DNA of 15,292 nucleotides from Competibacteraceae bacterium UBA2792 (GTDB taxonomy: Bacteria; Pseudomonadota; Gammaproteobacteria; Competibacterales; Competibacteraceae), in assembly GCA_002352125.1 (NCBI GenBank), contig DEHU01000232.1, positions 6,788 to 22,079 on the forward strand, written 5' to 3'. The notes beneath the pieces were generated by a model, which had not been told where the DNA came from, ran no database searches, and worked only from the letters and a program-made list of their open reading frames with translations. This document shows, in pieces, positions 7,961 to 14,556 of the stretch; position 1 is the stretch's first letter; each line of letters opens with the position of its first letter. Both the position numbers and the translations under genes were made by a program.

Positions 7961-9748
7961 ATGAGTCTGATGGAAGTCAAAATACCGGATATCGGCGACT
8001 TCAAAGGCGTGGACGTCATCGAGGTACTGGTCAAGCCGGGCGATACCATCGCTCCGGAAGATTCCCTGATCGTACTGGAAAGCGACAAAGCTTCGATGGA
8101 GATACCCGCCCCCGCCGCTGGCGTGGTCAAGGAGGTGAAAATCAAGGTCGGCGACAAGGTGTCGGAAGGCGACCTGGTGTTGCTGATGGAGGCGACCGGA
8201 CAACAACCCTCACCCCCAGCCCCTCCCCCAAAGGACGAGGGGAGCAAGGTATCCCCGCCGCCGTCCGCGCCGCCGACCATCGCGCCCGTCGCCGGCTCCT
8301 ATGCCGGCAAGGTGGACATCGAGTGCGAAATGCTGGTGCTGGGCGCGGGTCCGGGCGGCTATAGTGCTGCGTTCCGCTCCGCCGATCTGGGCATGAAGAC
8401 AGTGCTGGTGGAACGCTACCCGACCTTGGGTGGCGTTTGCCTCAACGTCGGCTGTATCCCCTCCAAGGCGCTGTTGCACGTCGCCGCCGTCATGGACGAG
8501 GTCACGCACTTCGCCGATCTCGGTGTGAGCTTCGGCGAACCCACCGTCGATCTGGACAAGCTGCGTGCCCACAAGGGTAAGGTGGTGAGCAAACTCACCG
8601 GTGGCCTCGCCGGGATGGCGAAAGCCCGCAAGGTGGAAACCGTGCGCGGTTACGGTCATTTCCTCGATCCCTATCATCTGGAAGTCGAACTGACCACCGG
8701 CGACGGGCAGGACAAGACCGGCGAAAAGAAAGTCGTCCGTTTTCAGAAGTGCATCATCGCTGCCGGCAGCGCCGCCGTACATCTGCCGTTCATCCCCGAC
8801 GACCCGCGCATCGTCGATTCCACCGGGGCGCTGGAGCTGCGTTTCGTTCCCAAGCGCCTGCTGGTCATCGGCGGCGGTATCATCGGCCTGGAGATGGCCA
8901 CGGTCTATTCGACGCTGGGCGCACGCATCGATATCGTGGAAATGCTCGATGCGGTGATGCAGGGACCGGATCGGGACTTGGTCAAGGTCTGGGAGAAGAT
9001 GAACGCTCGCCGCTTCGACCAGATCATGCTCAAGACTAAGACGGTCGCAGTCGAGGCCAAACCGGAAGGGCTATTGGTCACCTTCGAGGGCGCTAACGCC
9101 CCCGCCGAGCCGCAGCTTTACGACATGATCTTGCAGTCGGCGGGTCGTTCGCCCAACGGCAAGAAGATCGACGCGGAGAAGGCGGGCGTGGCGGTCACCG
9201 ACCGGGGCTTCATCCCCGTGGACAAGCAGATGCGTACCAACGTCCCGCACATCTTCGCCATCGGCGACATCGTCGGCCAGCCGATGCTGGCGCACAAGGC
9301 GGTACACGAAGCCCATGTTGCCGCCGAAGTCGCCGCCGGCCAAAAGAGTTTCTTCGACGCCAAGGTAATTCCTGGCGTGGCCTACACCGACCCGGAGGTG
9401 GCTTGGGTGGGCCTGACCGAAACGGAGGCGAAGCAGCAGGGCGTCAAGGTCGGCGTCAGCAAATTCCCGTGGGCTGCGTCCGGCCGCGCCATCGCCAACG
9501 GCCGCGACGAAGGTTTCACCAAGCTGATCTTCGACGAGGACACCCACCGTATCGTCGGCGGCGGCATCGTCGGCACCCACGCCGGCGATCTGATCAGCGA
9601 AGTCGCGCTCGCTATCGAGATGGGTTGCGATCCCGCCGACATCGGCCTGACCATCCACCCGCACCCGACCCTGGGCGAATCGGTCGGCATGGCGGCGGAA
9701 GTATTCGAGGGCGTCTGTACCGATTTGCCGCCGATGCGAAAGAAGTAA
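7961..9748 (+). CDS. lpd: Dihydrolipoamide dehydrogenase (E3) with N-terminal lipoyl domain
   Basis: Flavoprotein that reoxidises dihydrolipoamide with NAD+. At 595 residues it is longer than ordinary E3 (about 470) because it starts with its own lipoyl domain (about 2-78, Lys43 in ESDKASMEIP). A Pro-rich linker (about 80-115) joins it to the catalytic part. Visible motifs: FAD-binding LGAGPGGYSAAF (GAGPGG at 128-133), redox disulfide GGVCLNVGCIPSK (Cys160, Cys165), NAD-binding VIGGGIIGLEMA, second FAD contact IFAIGDI, and the interface catalytic pair HPHPTLGE (His568, Glu573). The start has CGGAG (7946-7950) upstream. Lipoyl-fused E3 enzymes are known in Neisseria and other proteobacteria. 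Part of the linker is encoded by a GC-rich palindrome (8207-8244). The gene ends the operon. Confidence 0.98.
   Translation: MSLMEVKIPDIGDFKGVDVIEVLVKPGDTIAPEDSLIVLESDKASMEIPAPAAGVVKEVKIKVGDKVSEGDLVLLMEATGQQPSPPAPPPKDEGSKVSPPPSAPPTIAPVAGSYAGKVDIECEMLVLGAGPGGYSAAFRSADLGMKTVLVERYPTLGGVCLNVGCIPSKALLHVAAVMDEVTHFADLGVSFGEPTVDLDKLRAHKGKVVSKLTGGLAGMAKARKVETVRGYGHFLDPYHLEVELTTGDGQDKTGEKKVVRFQKCIIAAGSAAVHLPFIPDDPRIVDSTGALELRFVPKRLLVIGGGIIGLEMATVYSTLGARIDIVEMLDAVMQGPDRDLVKVWEKMNARRFDQIMLKTKTVAVEAKPEGLLVTFEGANAPAEPQLYDMILQSAGRSPNGKKIDAEKAGVAVTDRGFIPVDKQMRTNVPHIFAIGDIVGQPMLAHKAVHEAHVAAEVAAGQKSFFDAKVIPGVAYTDPEVAWVGLTETEAKQQGVKVGVSKFPWAASGRAIANGRDEGFTKLIFDEDTHRIVGGGIVGTHAGDLISEVALAIEMGCDPADIGLTIHPHPTLGESVGMAAEVFEGVCTDLPPMRKK
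8207..8244. repeat. GC-rich palindromic repeat inside lpd
   Basis: The stretch begins CCCTCACCCCCAGCCCCTCC and closes with GACGAGGGGAG. CCCCTC (8220-8225) and GAGGGG (8237-8242) pair around an 11-base loop. It resembles the 'CCCTCACCCC...CCTCTCCC...GAGGGG' repeats scattered between genes in many gammaproteobacteria, and it shares arms with the operon terminator at 9770-9792. It is read in frame and encodes about residues 83-95 of Lpd (PSPPAPPPKDEGS) in the flexible linker. Confidence 0.5.
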
Positions 9749-9769
9749 GAAGCTGGATATCGAAGGCTT

Positions 9770-9797
9770 CCCCTCTCCCGTCGGGAGAGGGGTTTTT
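9770..9797 (+). terminator. Intrinsic terminator of the aceE-aceF-lpd operon
   Basis: CCCCTCTCCC (9770-9779) and GGGAGAGGGG (9783-9792) form a perfect 10-bp GC-rich stem with a GTC loop, followed directly by TTTTT (9793-9797). It starts 21 bp after the lpd stop. Its arms belong to the same repeat type as the palindrome inside lpd, so a dispersed repeat may serve here as a terminator. Confidence 0.9.
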
Positions 9798-9880
9798 AGA
9801 GCAAACTTTTTCCGCAGACCCACTCGCTTTCGATAAGCAGGCCGGTTTATTTTGCGGATTTTGCATCATTGGGGGGTTCT

Positions 9881-10465
9881 ATGGCTGCGCTCGAAACCGT
9901 GAAAATCGATATGAAGCAAATGATGGCAATTCCCCAGGAAACCAGCCAGACCTGCTGGTTCTCCTGCTACCAAATGATGTTGCAATGGAAAGGCTACGCC
10001 ACCGGCAAAATCGGTGATTATAAAGGGGAATTTCCACCCGCCCCGATCAAGGAAAAGATCGAAGCAGCCAAAATCGACTGGAACGATGCCATCACGACCG
10101 GGCTCAAGGGCAAGGACTTCCGCAAAGCCGCTTCCGCGTTAGGATTGGAAGCCAACGGCGTAGGCCAACCGTGGACGACTCAGGACTTAAAGCGGTTTCT
10201 GTCGTATCCGAGCCCTATCTGGGTAGCCGGTAACTGGGACAATTTTTTTCATGTCGTCGTGGTAACCGGGGTCGAAATCGACAACGATCTGGACTGGGAC
10301 GAAGTCGGCACGATCAAGGACAGGTCCAAAGTCACCTACATCGATCCGAACTGGAAAGGCTCAAAACAGGCGAGCATCGAAACGAAATCCTGCTATTACT
10401 GGCTACCCGGTTCCTATGCTTACAAAGGTATCATCGGGGCTTGGCAAGTTTGGAAGAAAGCCTGA
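9881..10465 (+). CDS. Small papain-like cysteine protease, AvrRpt2/C39-like fold
   Basis: A 194-residue single-domain protein. The ATG at 9881 is chosen because a GGGGGG tract (9871-9876) lies four bases upstream; an in-frame TTG at 9869 would add four residues. The N-terminal QETSQTCWFSCYQMML has the papain arrangement of oxyanion Gln and nucleophile Cys followed by Trp (Gln19, Cys25, Trp26). The hydrophobic stretch WVAGNWDNFFHVVVVTGV supplies the catalytic His (His124), and TYIDPN the third residue (Asp155 or Asn157). This order fits the AvrRpt2-type (C70) or related papain-like families. No signal peptide or membrane segment is seen, so it is cytoplasmic or exported by a specialised system. 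No immunity or inhibitor gene is evident beside it. It has its own transcription unit after the operon terminator. Substrate unknown. Confidence 0.75.
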   Translation: MAALETVKIDMKQMMAIPQETSQTCWFSCYQMMLQWKGYATGKIGDYKGEFPPAPIKEKIEAAKIDWNDAITTGLKGKDFRKAASALGLEANGVGQPWTTQDLKRFLSYPSPIWVAGNWDNFFHVVVVTGVEIDNDLDWDEVGTIKDRSKVTYIDPNWKGSKQASIETKSCYYWLPGSYAYKGIIGAWQVWKKA

Positions 10466-10575
10466 AGCATCCGCTTGCTGCTTGGCTGCCCGAAAACTTC
10501 GCCCCGTCAACTCTCCTTAACCGCATAATCATTTGTTGTCGTGGACTCTTTGCGCCAAGCAACCACACGGATGCT
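10466..10575. repeat. 110-bp element bounded by imperfect 21/22-bp inverted repeats
   Basis: AGCATCCG (10466-10473) and TGCTTGGC (10479-10486) are mirrored by GCCAAGCA (10554-10561) and CGGATGCT (10568-10575). The arms match in 16 of about 21 positions and enclose 67 bp. The first arm begins right after the protease stop codon. It may be a small non-autonomous mobile element (MITE-like) or a structured 3' mRNA end. No clear target duplication and no T-tract were seen. Confidence 0.5.
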
Positions 10576-10626
10576 CAGCCGCCCCATTAGGTCGATAGGT
10601 CGGCGCCAAACAAATCGGACGATCAG

Positions 10627-11559
10627 ATGCCACTCCCCAGCTACGACAAATTCATTGAACCCATACTGCGATTCCTGGCAGAGCACCCAAACGGTGTTTC
10701 GGCGAAAGAAGCCCATGAAGCCGCGGCCAACATGTTGGGCATATCCGAAGCGGATAAGCAAGAACTCGTCCCGAGCGGGGTCCAATATGTTTACAAAAAC
10801 CGCGCTGGTTGGGCGCATGACCGGCTGAAACGGGCTGGGCTCTCGAATTCGTTGAGACGGGGATTCTGGTGCCTAACGAACGATGGCAGAGATTTTGTTC
10901 GAAACCATCCCGGCCCCCTCGCACCAGAAGATGTAGAAAACTTGGCGATTGGCTACATCGATGTTCGTCTACGACCGCCACCCGCCGGAGAATCTCTTGC
11001 ATCGCCGGCACTCATTCAACCAACAACCTCTAGCTCGGCCATCGCAAGTCCCGATGACCGGCTCGGGGAAGCTATAAATGAGCTCCGCCGAACCGTTGCC
11101 GCGGAGCTTTTAGAAGCGATCTCTACCGTCACGCCCGGGTACTTTGAAGTGATAGTCCTCGATCTTCTTCACCGGATGGGCTATGGAACCAGTCGAGCTG
11201 ATCTTCAACGCGTCGGCGGCGCTGGCGACGGCGGGATAGACGGCATTATTTCCCTCGACAAGCTTGGTCTTGAAAAGGTGTATATCTAGGCGAAGCGATG
11301 GCAAAGCGTGGTGGGACGTCCTGAGGTTCAAGGTTTCTACGGCGCCCTTGCAGGAAACCGCGCAAATAAGGGCGTCTTTATAACTACATCTGGCTTTACT
11401 TCTCAGGCCATTGAGTTCGCAAAATCTGTCGAGCGCGTAGTGCTCATTGACGGGCCACGTCTCGCGGAGTTGATGATCGACCATGAAGTAGGCGTTTCGG
11501 CGAAGACCCTAAAAATTCCGAAGCTAGACTCAGATTACTTCGATGAAGAATTGACTTAA
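10627..11559 (+). pseudogene. mrr: Mrr-type restriction endonuclease interrupted by an in-frame amber codon
   Basis: Read through one TAG at 11287-11289, the frame gives 310 codons, close to E. coli Mrr (304 residues). The N-terminal Mrr_N winged-helix domain is intact (SYDKFIEPILRFLAEHPNG, then VYKNRAGWAHDRLKRAGLS). A Ser/Pro-rich linker follows, then the PD-(D/E)xK nuclease domain (about 185-290): GYFEVIVLDLLHRMGYG, GAGDGGIDGII (Asp205), KVYI, stop, AKRWQ. Family members have YVQAKRW at this point, so the stop replaces the Gln of the catalytic QxK motif (codon 221, Lys at 223). A single CAG-to-TAG change explains it, and both flanks remain in frame and conserved. Mrr cuts methylated DNA, and loss of function is common because it can be self-toxic. 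A sequencing error or amber readthrough are the alternatives. A product ending at 11289 would lack the catalytic Lys. Confidence 0.88.
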
Positions 11560-11648
11560 AGTGGTTGGCCAAGAGTTCGGTCTATTTTCCAAATTAAAAC
11601 CAATTAAATATTAAGAATAAAAACCAGATAAATTAAGGCTAACCACTT
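11559..11648. repeat. AT-rich spacer bounded by 12-bp inverted repeats
   Basis: AAGTGGTTGGCC (11559-11570) and GGCTAACCACTT (11637-11648) are inverted copies with one mismatch. They enclose 66 bp of very AT-rich DNA between the mrr stop and the diguanylate cyclase start. The right arm covers the likely ribosome-binding region (AAGG 11635-11638) of the cyclase gene. It may be a regulatory structure or a mobile-element remnant. The AT-rich core probably also holds the cyclase promoter, but I cannot assign -35/-10 elements confidently. Confidence 0.45.
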
Positions 11649-11650
11649 GT

Positions 11651-12733
11651 ATGAAACAAATAGAACAAACCCTTCTTGAGCAGATGCGAATCACCGATTT
11701 TGAGGTAGATCATCGAAAAACCTTGTTCTCTTTTTCAAATACCGATGCCGAATTTCTTCTATCGTATAAGCCGATAATCGAAAAACACATTGATTCTATT
11801 GTTGCCGAGTTTTACCGGATACAAACCAGCATACCGGAGATCGCGCTCTTGATTGGCGATGCAGATACGTTGGCACGGCTACGAACAGCACAACGCAGAT
11901 ATATTCTCGACTTGTTTAGTGGCTTGTACGACCTCGAATACGTGAACAACCGCTTGCGCATCGGCCTCGTTCATAAACGTATCGGCGTAGAACCGAAGCT
12001 TTATCTCTCCGCCATTTATACATTAAAAGAACTGTTGCATCAAACAATCGTAAATGAAGCTCTTACCGATATAAACCGTGAAGAGATAACCAAGGCATTA
12101 GATAAACTACTGCTGTTCGATATCACGCTGGTTTTTGAGACATACATCCGAACTCTGATTTCCGAGATCGAAACGGCTAAAAACAAGTCGGAACAATATG
12201 CGCGCAGAATGGAAGAAAAGGTCAAGGAGCGAACCCAGCAACTTGAAGAGATGTCCCGCACGGATGCCTTGACCGGGTTATTAAATGTTCGACACCTCAA
12301 CGAAATTTTTACCACGGCGCTACGAGGCGCCCAGCGACGTTTCGAACCGATTTCGGTAATTTATATTGACGTCGATGATTTTAAGCAGATTAACGACACA
12401 CAGGGCCATCTGCGTGGCGATGAAATTCTGCGTACCGTTGGAAAGGCCATCAAGGACACAGCGCGCGCGGAAGACAGTTGTATTCGTTGTGGTGGTGATG
12501 AGTTTTGCATTCTCTTGACTAATTGCCGCGAGGACCAAGCGAAAGACCACTTTGTTGGCCGTCTTACTCAGCGAATCAAGGAAGAATTGGACAATGTGAC
12601 CATAAGCATTGGCGTAGCGCAGACTGGTCCGAATGAATATGTCGATACAAGCACGCTAGTACAGATGGCGGATGAAAAAATGTACGCCGCGAAACAGGCA
12701 AACAAGAATGCCAGCCAAATGTCCAGCGCCTAA
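11651..12733 (+). CDS. Globin-coupled diguanylate cyclase (DosC-like)
   Basis: A cytoplasmic enzyme making cyclic di-GMP from two GTP under control of a heme-globin sensor. It has 360 residues from the ATG at 11651. The N-terminal globin-coupled sensor domain (about 14-170) shows the family pattern, with the likely proximal heme ligand His108 in RIGLVHKRIGVEPKLYLSA. A coiled coil follows (about 172-200, KVKERTQQLEEM), then the GGDEF domain (about 201-360). That domain has DALTGLLN (205-212), YIDVDDFKQINDTQGH (238-253) and the catalytic GGDEF at 281-285. An inhibitory I-site RAED (272-275) sits at the correct five-residue distance, so product inhibition is expected. No partner phosphodiesterase or chemotaxis gene is adjacent. 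Oxygen sensing is inferred from the family. The gene is visibly more AT-rich than the pyruvate dehydrogenase operon, which hints at separate acquisition. The ribosome site is weak. Confidence 0.93.
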   Translation: MKQIEQTLLEQMRITDFEVDHRKTLFSFSNTDAEFLLSYKPIIEKHIDSIVAEFYRIQTSIPEIALLIGDADTLARLRTAQRRYILDLFSGLYDLEYVNNRLRIGLVHKRIGVEPKLYLSAIYTLKELLHQTIVNEALTDINREEITKALDKLLLFDITLVFETYIRTLISEIETAKNKSEQYARRMEEKVKERTQQLEEMSRTDALTGLLNVRHLNEIFTTALRGAQRRFEPISVIYIDVDDFKQINDTQGHLRGDEILRTVGKAIKDTARAEDSCIRCGGDEFCILLTNCREDQAKDHFVGRLTQRIKEELDNVTISIGVAQTGPNEYVDTSTLVQMADEKMYAAKQANKNASQMSSA

Positions 12734-12880
12734 TCGGGTGACTAATGGTTATTGCATTGACCTAAAAACGGGCATTTCAGGTACTCTCACAAGGAGATTT
12801 TGACCCCACCGGTTCATGCCTAGTCGGGCGTACACCATACGCTGCATAGCGGCCCATAACAGCGGCGCTTGCTGTCGTGG

Positions 12881-12903
12881 GCGTCTGAACGTGGACGTTA
12901 GAG
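12881..12903 (+). other. attC-like right-half site upstream of the OsmC gene
   Basis: GCGTCTGAACGTGGACGTTA and the next three bases (GAG) fit 19 of 23 positions of the right-hand 59-base-element (attC) consensus as I recall it, including the CGTTRRR core; the last base is G where a pyrimidine is expected. A convincing left half (RYYYAAC) is not found. Degenerate candidates are GCCTAAT at 12728, GACCTAAA at 12759 and GCCTAGT at 12818. The consensus is permissive, so this may be chance or a decayed integron site. No integrase gene is in the window. Confidence 0.25.
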
Positions 12904-12912
12904 ATCAAATCT

Positions 12913-13383
12913 ATGGCTACATATACCGCCGAAGTCATCTGGTCCCGCGACAACCAGGGCTTCCTCGACAACCAATACAGTAGGCGCCATGTGCTCCGAT
13001 TTGATGGGGGAGTTGAGGTCCAGGGTTCTTCGTCTCCGCACGTTGTTCCTCTGCCCTATTCAGTTGCAAATGCAGTTGACCCCGAGGAGTTTTTTGTCGG
13101 TGCTCTTTCCAGTTGCCACATGCTTTGGTTTCTCTCGCTGGCTGCAACGCAAGGTTTTATCGTCGACCGTTATCACGATTGCGCCGAGGGACGAATGGAA
13201 AAAAATGCCGCCGGCAAATTGTTCATGTCATTGGTAACACTTCGCCCGGCTGTCCATTTCTCCGGCCCCTCCCCATCTCCAAATCAGATTGAGGCCCTAC
13301 ATCACCAGGCGCATCAAGAATGCTTCATTGCCAATTCTGTCAAAACAGAGATCCGTTGTGTTCCCGTCAAACCCGATCGCTAA
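12913..13383 (+). CDS. OsmC/Ohr-family protein
   Basis: A 156-residue protein with the OsmC fold, whose members reduce organic or hydrogen peroxides with a pair of cysteines. The conserved DPEEFFVGALSSCHMLWFLS carries the first Cys (Cys68), with the conserved Glu nearby (Glu58/Glu59). AHQECFIANSVKTEI carries the second (Cys137). The N-terminal YTAEVIWSRDNQGFLDNQYSR matches the strand pattern of the 'OsmC family protein' branch rather than classical Ohr. A Cys pair at this spacing supports peroxidase activity, but the physiological substrate is not predictable. The start at 12913 has only a weak GAGA upstream. It is separated by about 180 bp from the cyclase gene and 100 bp from the ketoacyl synthase gene, so it is probably its own unit. 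Confidence 0.88.
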   Translation: MATYTAEVIWSRDNQGFLDNQYSRRHVLRFDGGVEVQGSSSPHVVPLPYSVANAVDPEEFFVGALSSCHMLWFLSLAATQGFIVDRYHDCAEGRMEKNAAGKLFMSLVTLRPAVHFSGPSPSPNQIEALHHQAHQECFIANSVKTEIRCVPVKPDR

Positions 13384-13482
13384 ATTCCGTATTGCCTTCT
13401 TAGCTTTTTTATGGGCGTTGCCAGCAAAAGTTAGACTCTTCGGTGATAACTACCTACACCGCCCGCAACGCGGAGACTTTTC

Positions 13483-14493
13483 ATGCGCCATGCTCGGATC
13501 ATCGGTACCGGCAGCTATATCCCCGAACGGCTCGTGACCAACGCCGATTTCGACCGGCTGCTGGGCGAATCGGTCGGCGACTGGCTGGTGGAAAACGTCG
13601 GCATTCGCGAACGCCATTTCATGGCCGACGACCAAGTCACCTCGGATTTGGCGGTTGCCGCCGGACGCAACGCGCTGGAACGAGCCGGTCTGCAACCGCA
13701 CGACCTCGACCGGATCATCGTCGCCACCGACACGCCGGATTACCTCAGCCCGGCCACGGCAGTGGTGGTACAGGCCAAGCTGGGCGCCAGCCGAGCCGGT
13801 GCGTTCGACGTAAACAGCGCTTGCGCCGGCTGGGTCATCGCTCTGGACACAGCGGCCAAAACCATCGTCACCGAACCCGAAGAGCGCTTCGTGCTGGTGA
13901 TCGGCGCCTATGGCATGAGCCGTTTTTTGGATTGGAGCGACAAAAAAACCGTCACCCTGTTCGCCGACGGCGCGGGCGCGGCAGTGGTCGGCGTTAGCTC
14001 GCAACCGGGTTGGCTAGCGACCGTCACGGCCGCCAACGGCGAATACCACGACGCGCTCGGTATCTACACCGGTGGAACGTATCGGCCGGCCACCACCGCC
14101 AACATCGCCGAACAGGGCCCGTCTCGCGTTCAGTTCGTGCGCAAATTTCCGGCCACTTTCAACACCGAACGGTGGCCGCCGCTGATCGAGCGGTTGCTGG
14201 CCAAGGCCAGCGCGGCCAGCGGAATCCGGCTGCAACCGGACGACGTGGATCATTACTACTTCACTCAGGTCAACCTGCGCGCCATCGAAGCCACGATGGC
14301 GGCATTGAAGCAGCCACTCGAAAAAACCCACTGGATCATGGACAAGTGGGGCTATACCGGCTCGGCCTGCATTCCGATGGCGCTGGACGATGCCGTTGCC
14401 CAAGGCAAAGGGCCGGAACCGGGATCGCTGGTGTTGTTCTGCGCCAGCGGCGGCGGGATCGCCTTGGCGGCTTCGCTGTGGCGATGGCAGTAA
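13483..14493 (+). CDS. Ketoacyl-ACP synthase III family protein with altered catalytic triad
   Basis: A thiolase-fold condensing enzyme, 336 residues, length typical of FabH. CGGAGA (13471-13476) precedes the ATG. The acyl-accepting Cys is present in FDVNSACAGW (Cys114; E. coli Cys112). The other two FabH catalytic residues are replaced. Where FabH reads PHQANLR, this protein reads FTQVNLR (Thr261 for His). Where FabH reads GNTSAAS, it reads GYTGSAC (Tyr291 for Asn). The 30-residue spacing between the two sites is exactly that of E. coli His244-Asn274, so the alignment is firm. The C-terminal glycine-rich GGGIALAASLWRW is normal. With both residues missing it probably does not perform standard decarboxylative condensation with malonyl-ACP. 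Acyl transfer or a specialised ligation or hydrolysis is possible. No acyl carrier protein or other fatty-acid gene is adjacent. Confidence 0.9.
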   Translation: MRHARIIGTGSYIPERLVTNADFDRLLGESVGDWLVENVGIRERHFMADDQVTSDLAVAAGRNALERAGLQPHDLDRIIVATDTPDYLSPATAVVVQAKLGASRAGAFDVNSACAGWVIALDTAAKTIVTEPEERFVLVIGAYGMSRFLDWSDKKTVTLFADGAGAAVVGVSSQPGWLATVTAANGEYHDALGIYTGGTYRPATTANIAEQGPSRVQFVRKFPATFNTERWPPLIERLLAKASAASGIRLQPDDVDHYYFTQVNLRAIEATMAALKQPLEKTHWIMDKWGYTGSACIPMALDDAVAQGKGPEPGSLVLFCASGGGIALAASLWRWQ

Positions 14494-14535
14494 TATAGAG
14501 TCGCCGGCCGGTCAATCCTGCTCGTGGATGCCGCC

Positions 14536-14555
14536 GTTCGACTACACCGTCGAAC
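14536..14555. terminator. Possible hairpin between convergent genes
   Basis: GTTCGAC (14536-14542) and GTCGAAC (14549-14555) pair perfectly around a six-base loop. It lies between the convergent ketoacyl synthase and cyclase-like genes and could act as a weak bidirectional terminator. No T-tract follows on either strand. Confidence 0.35.
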
Positions 14556-14556
14556 C

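Noticed and set aside
12816..12980. Small plus-strand frame starting at the ATG at 12816, about 30 bases after an AAGGAGA sequence
   Set aside because: The AAGGAGA is too far from the ATG, the product has no recognisable features, and it runs into the OsmC gene in another frame.
13450..14004. Open frames opposite and out of phase with the ketoacyl synthase gene
   Set aside because: They show only low-complexity Arg/His-rich translations and are explained by the GC-rich gene in the main frame.
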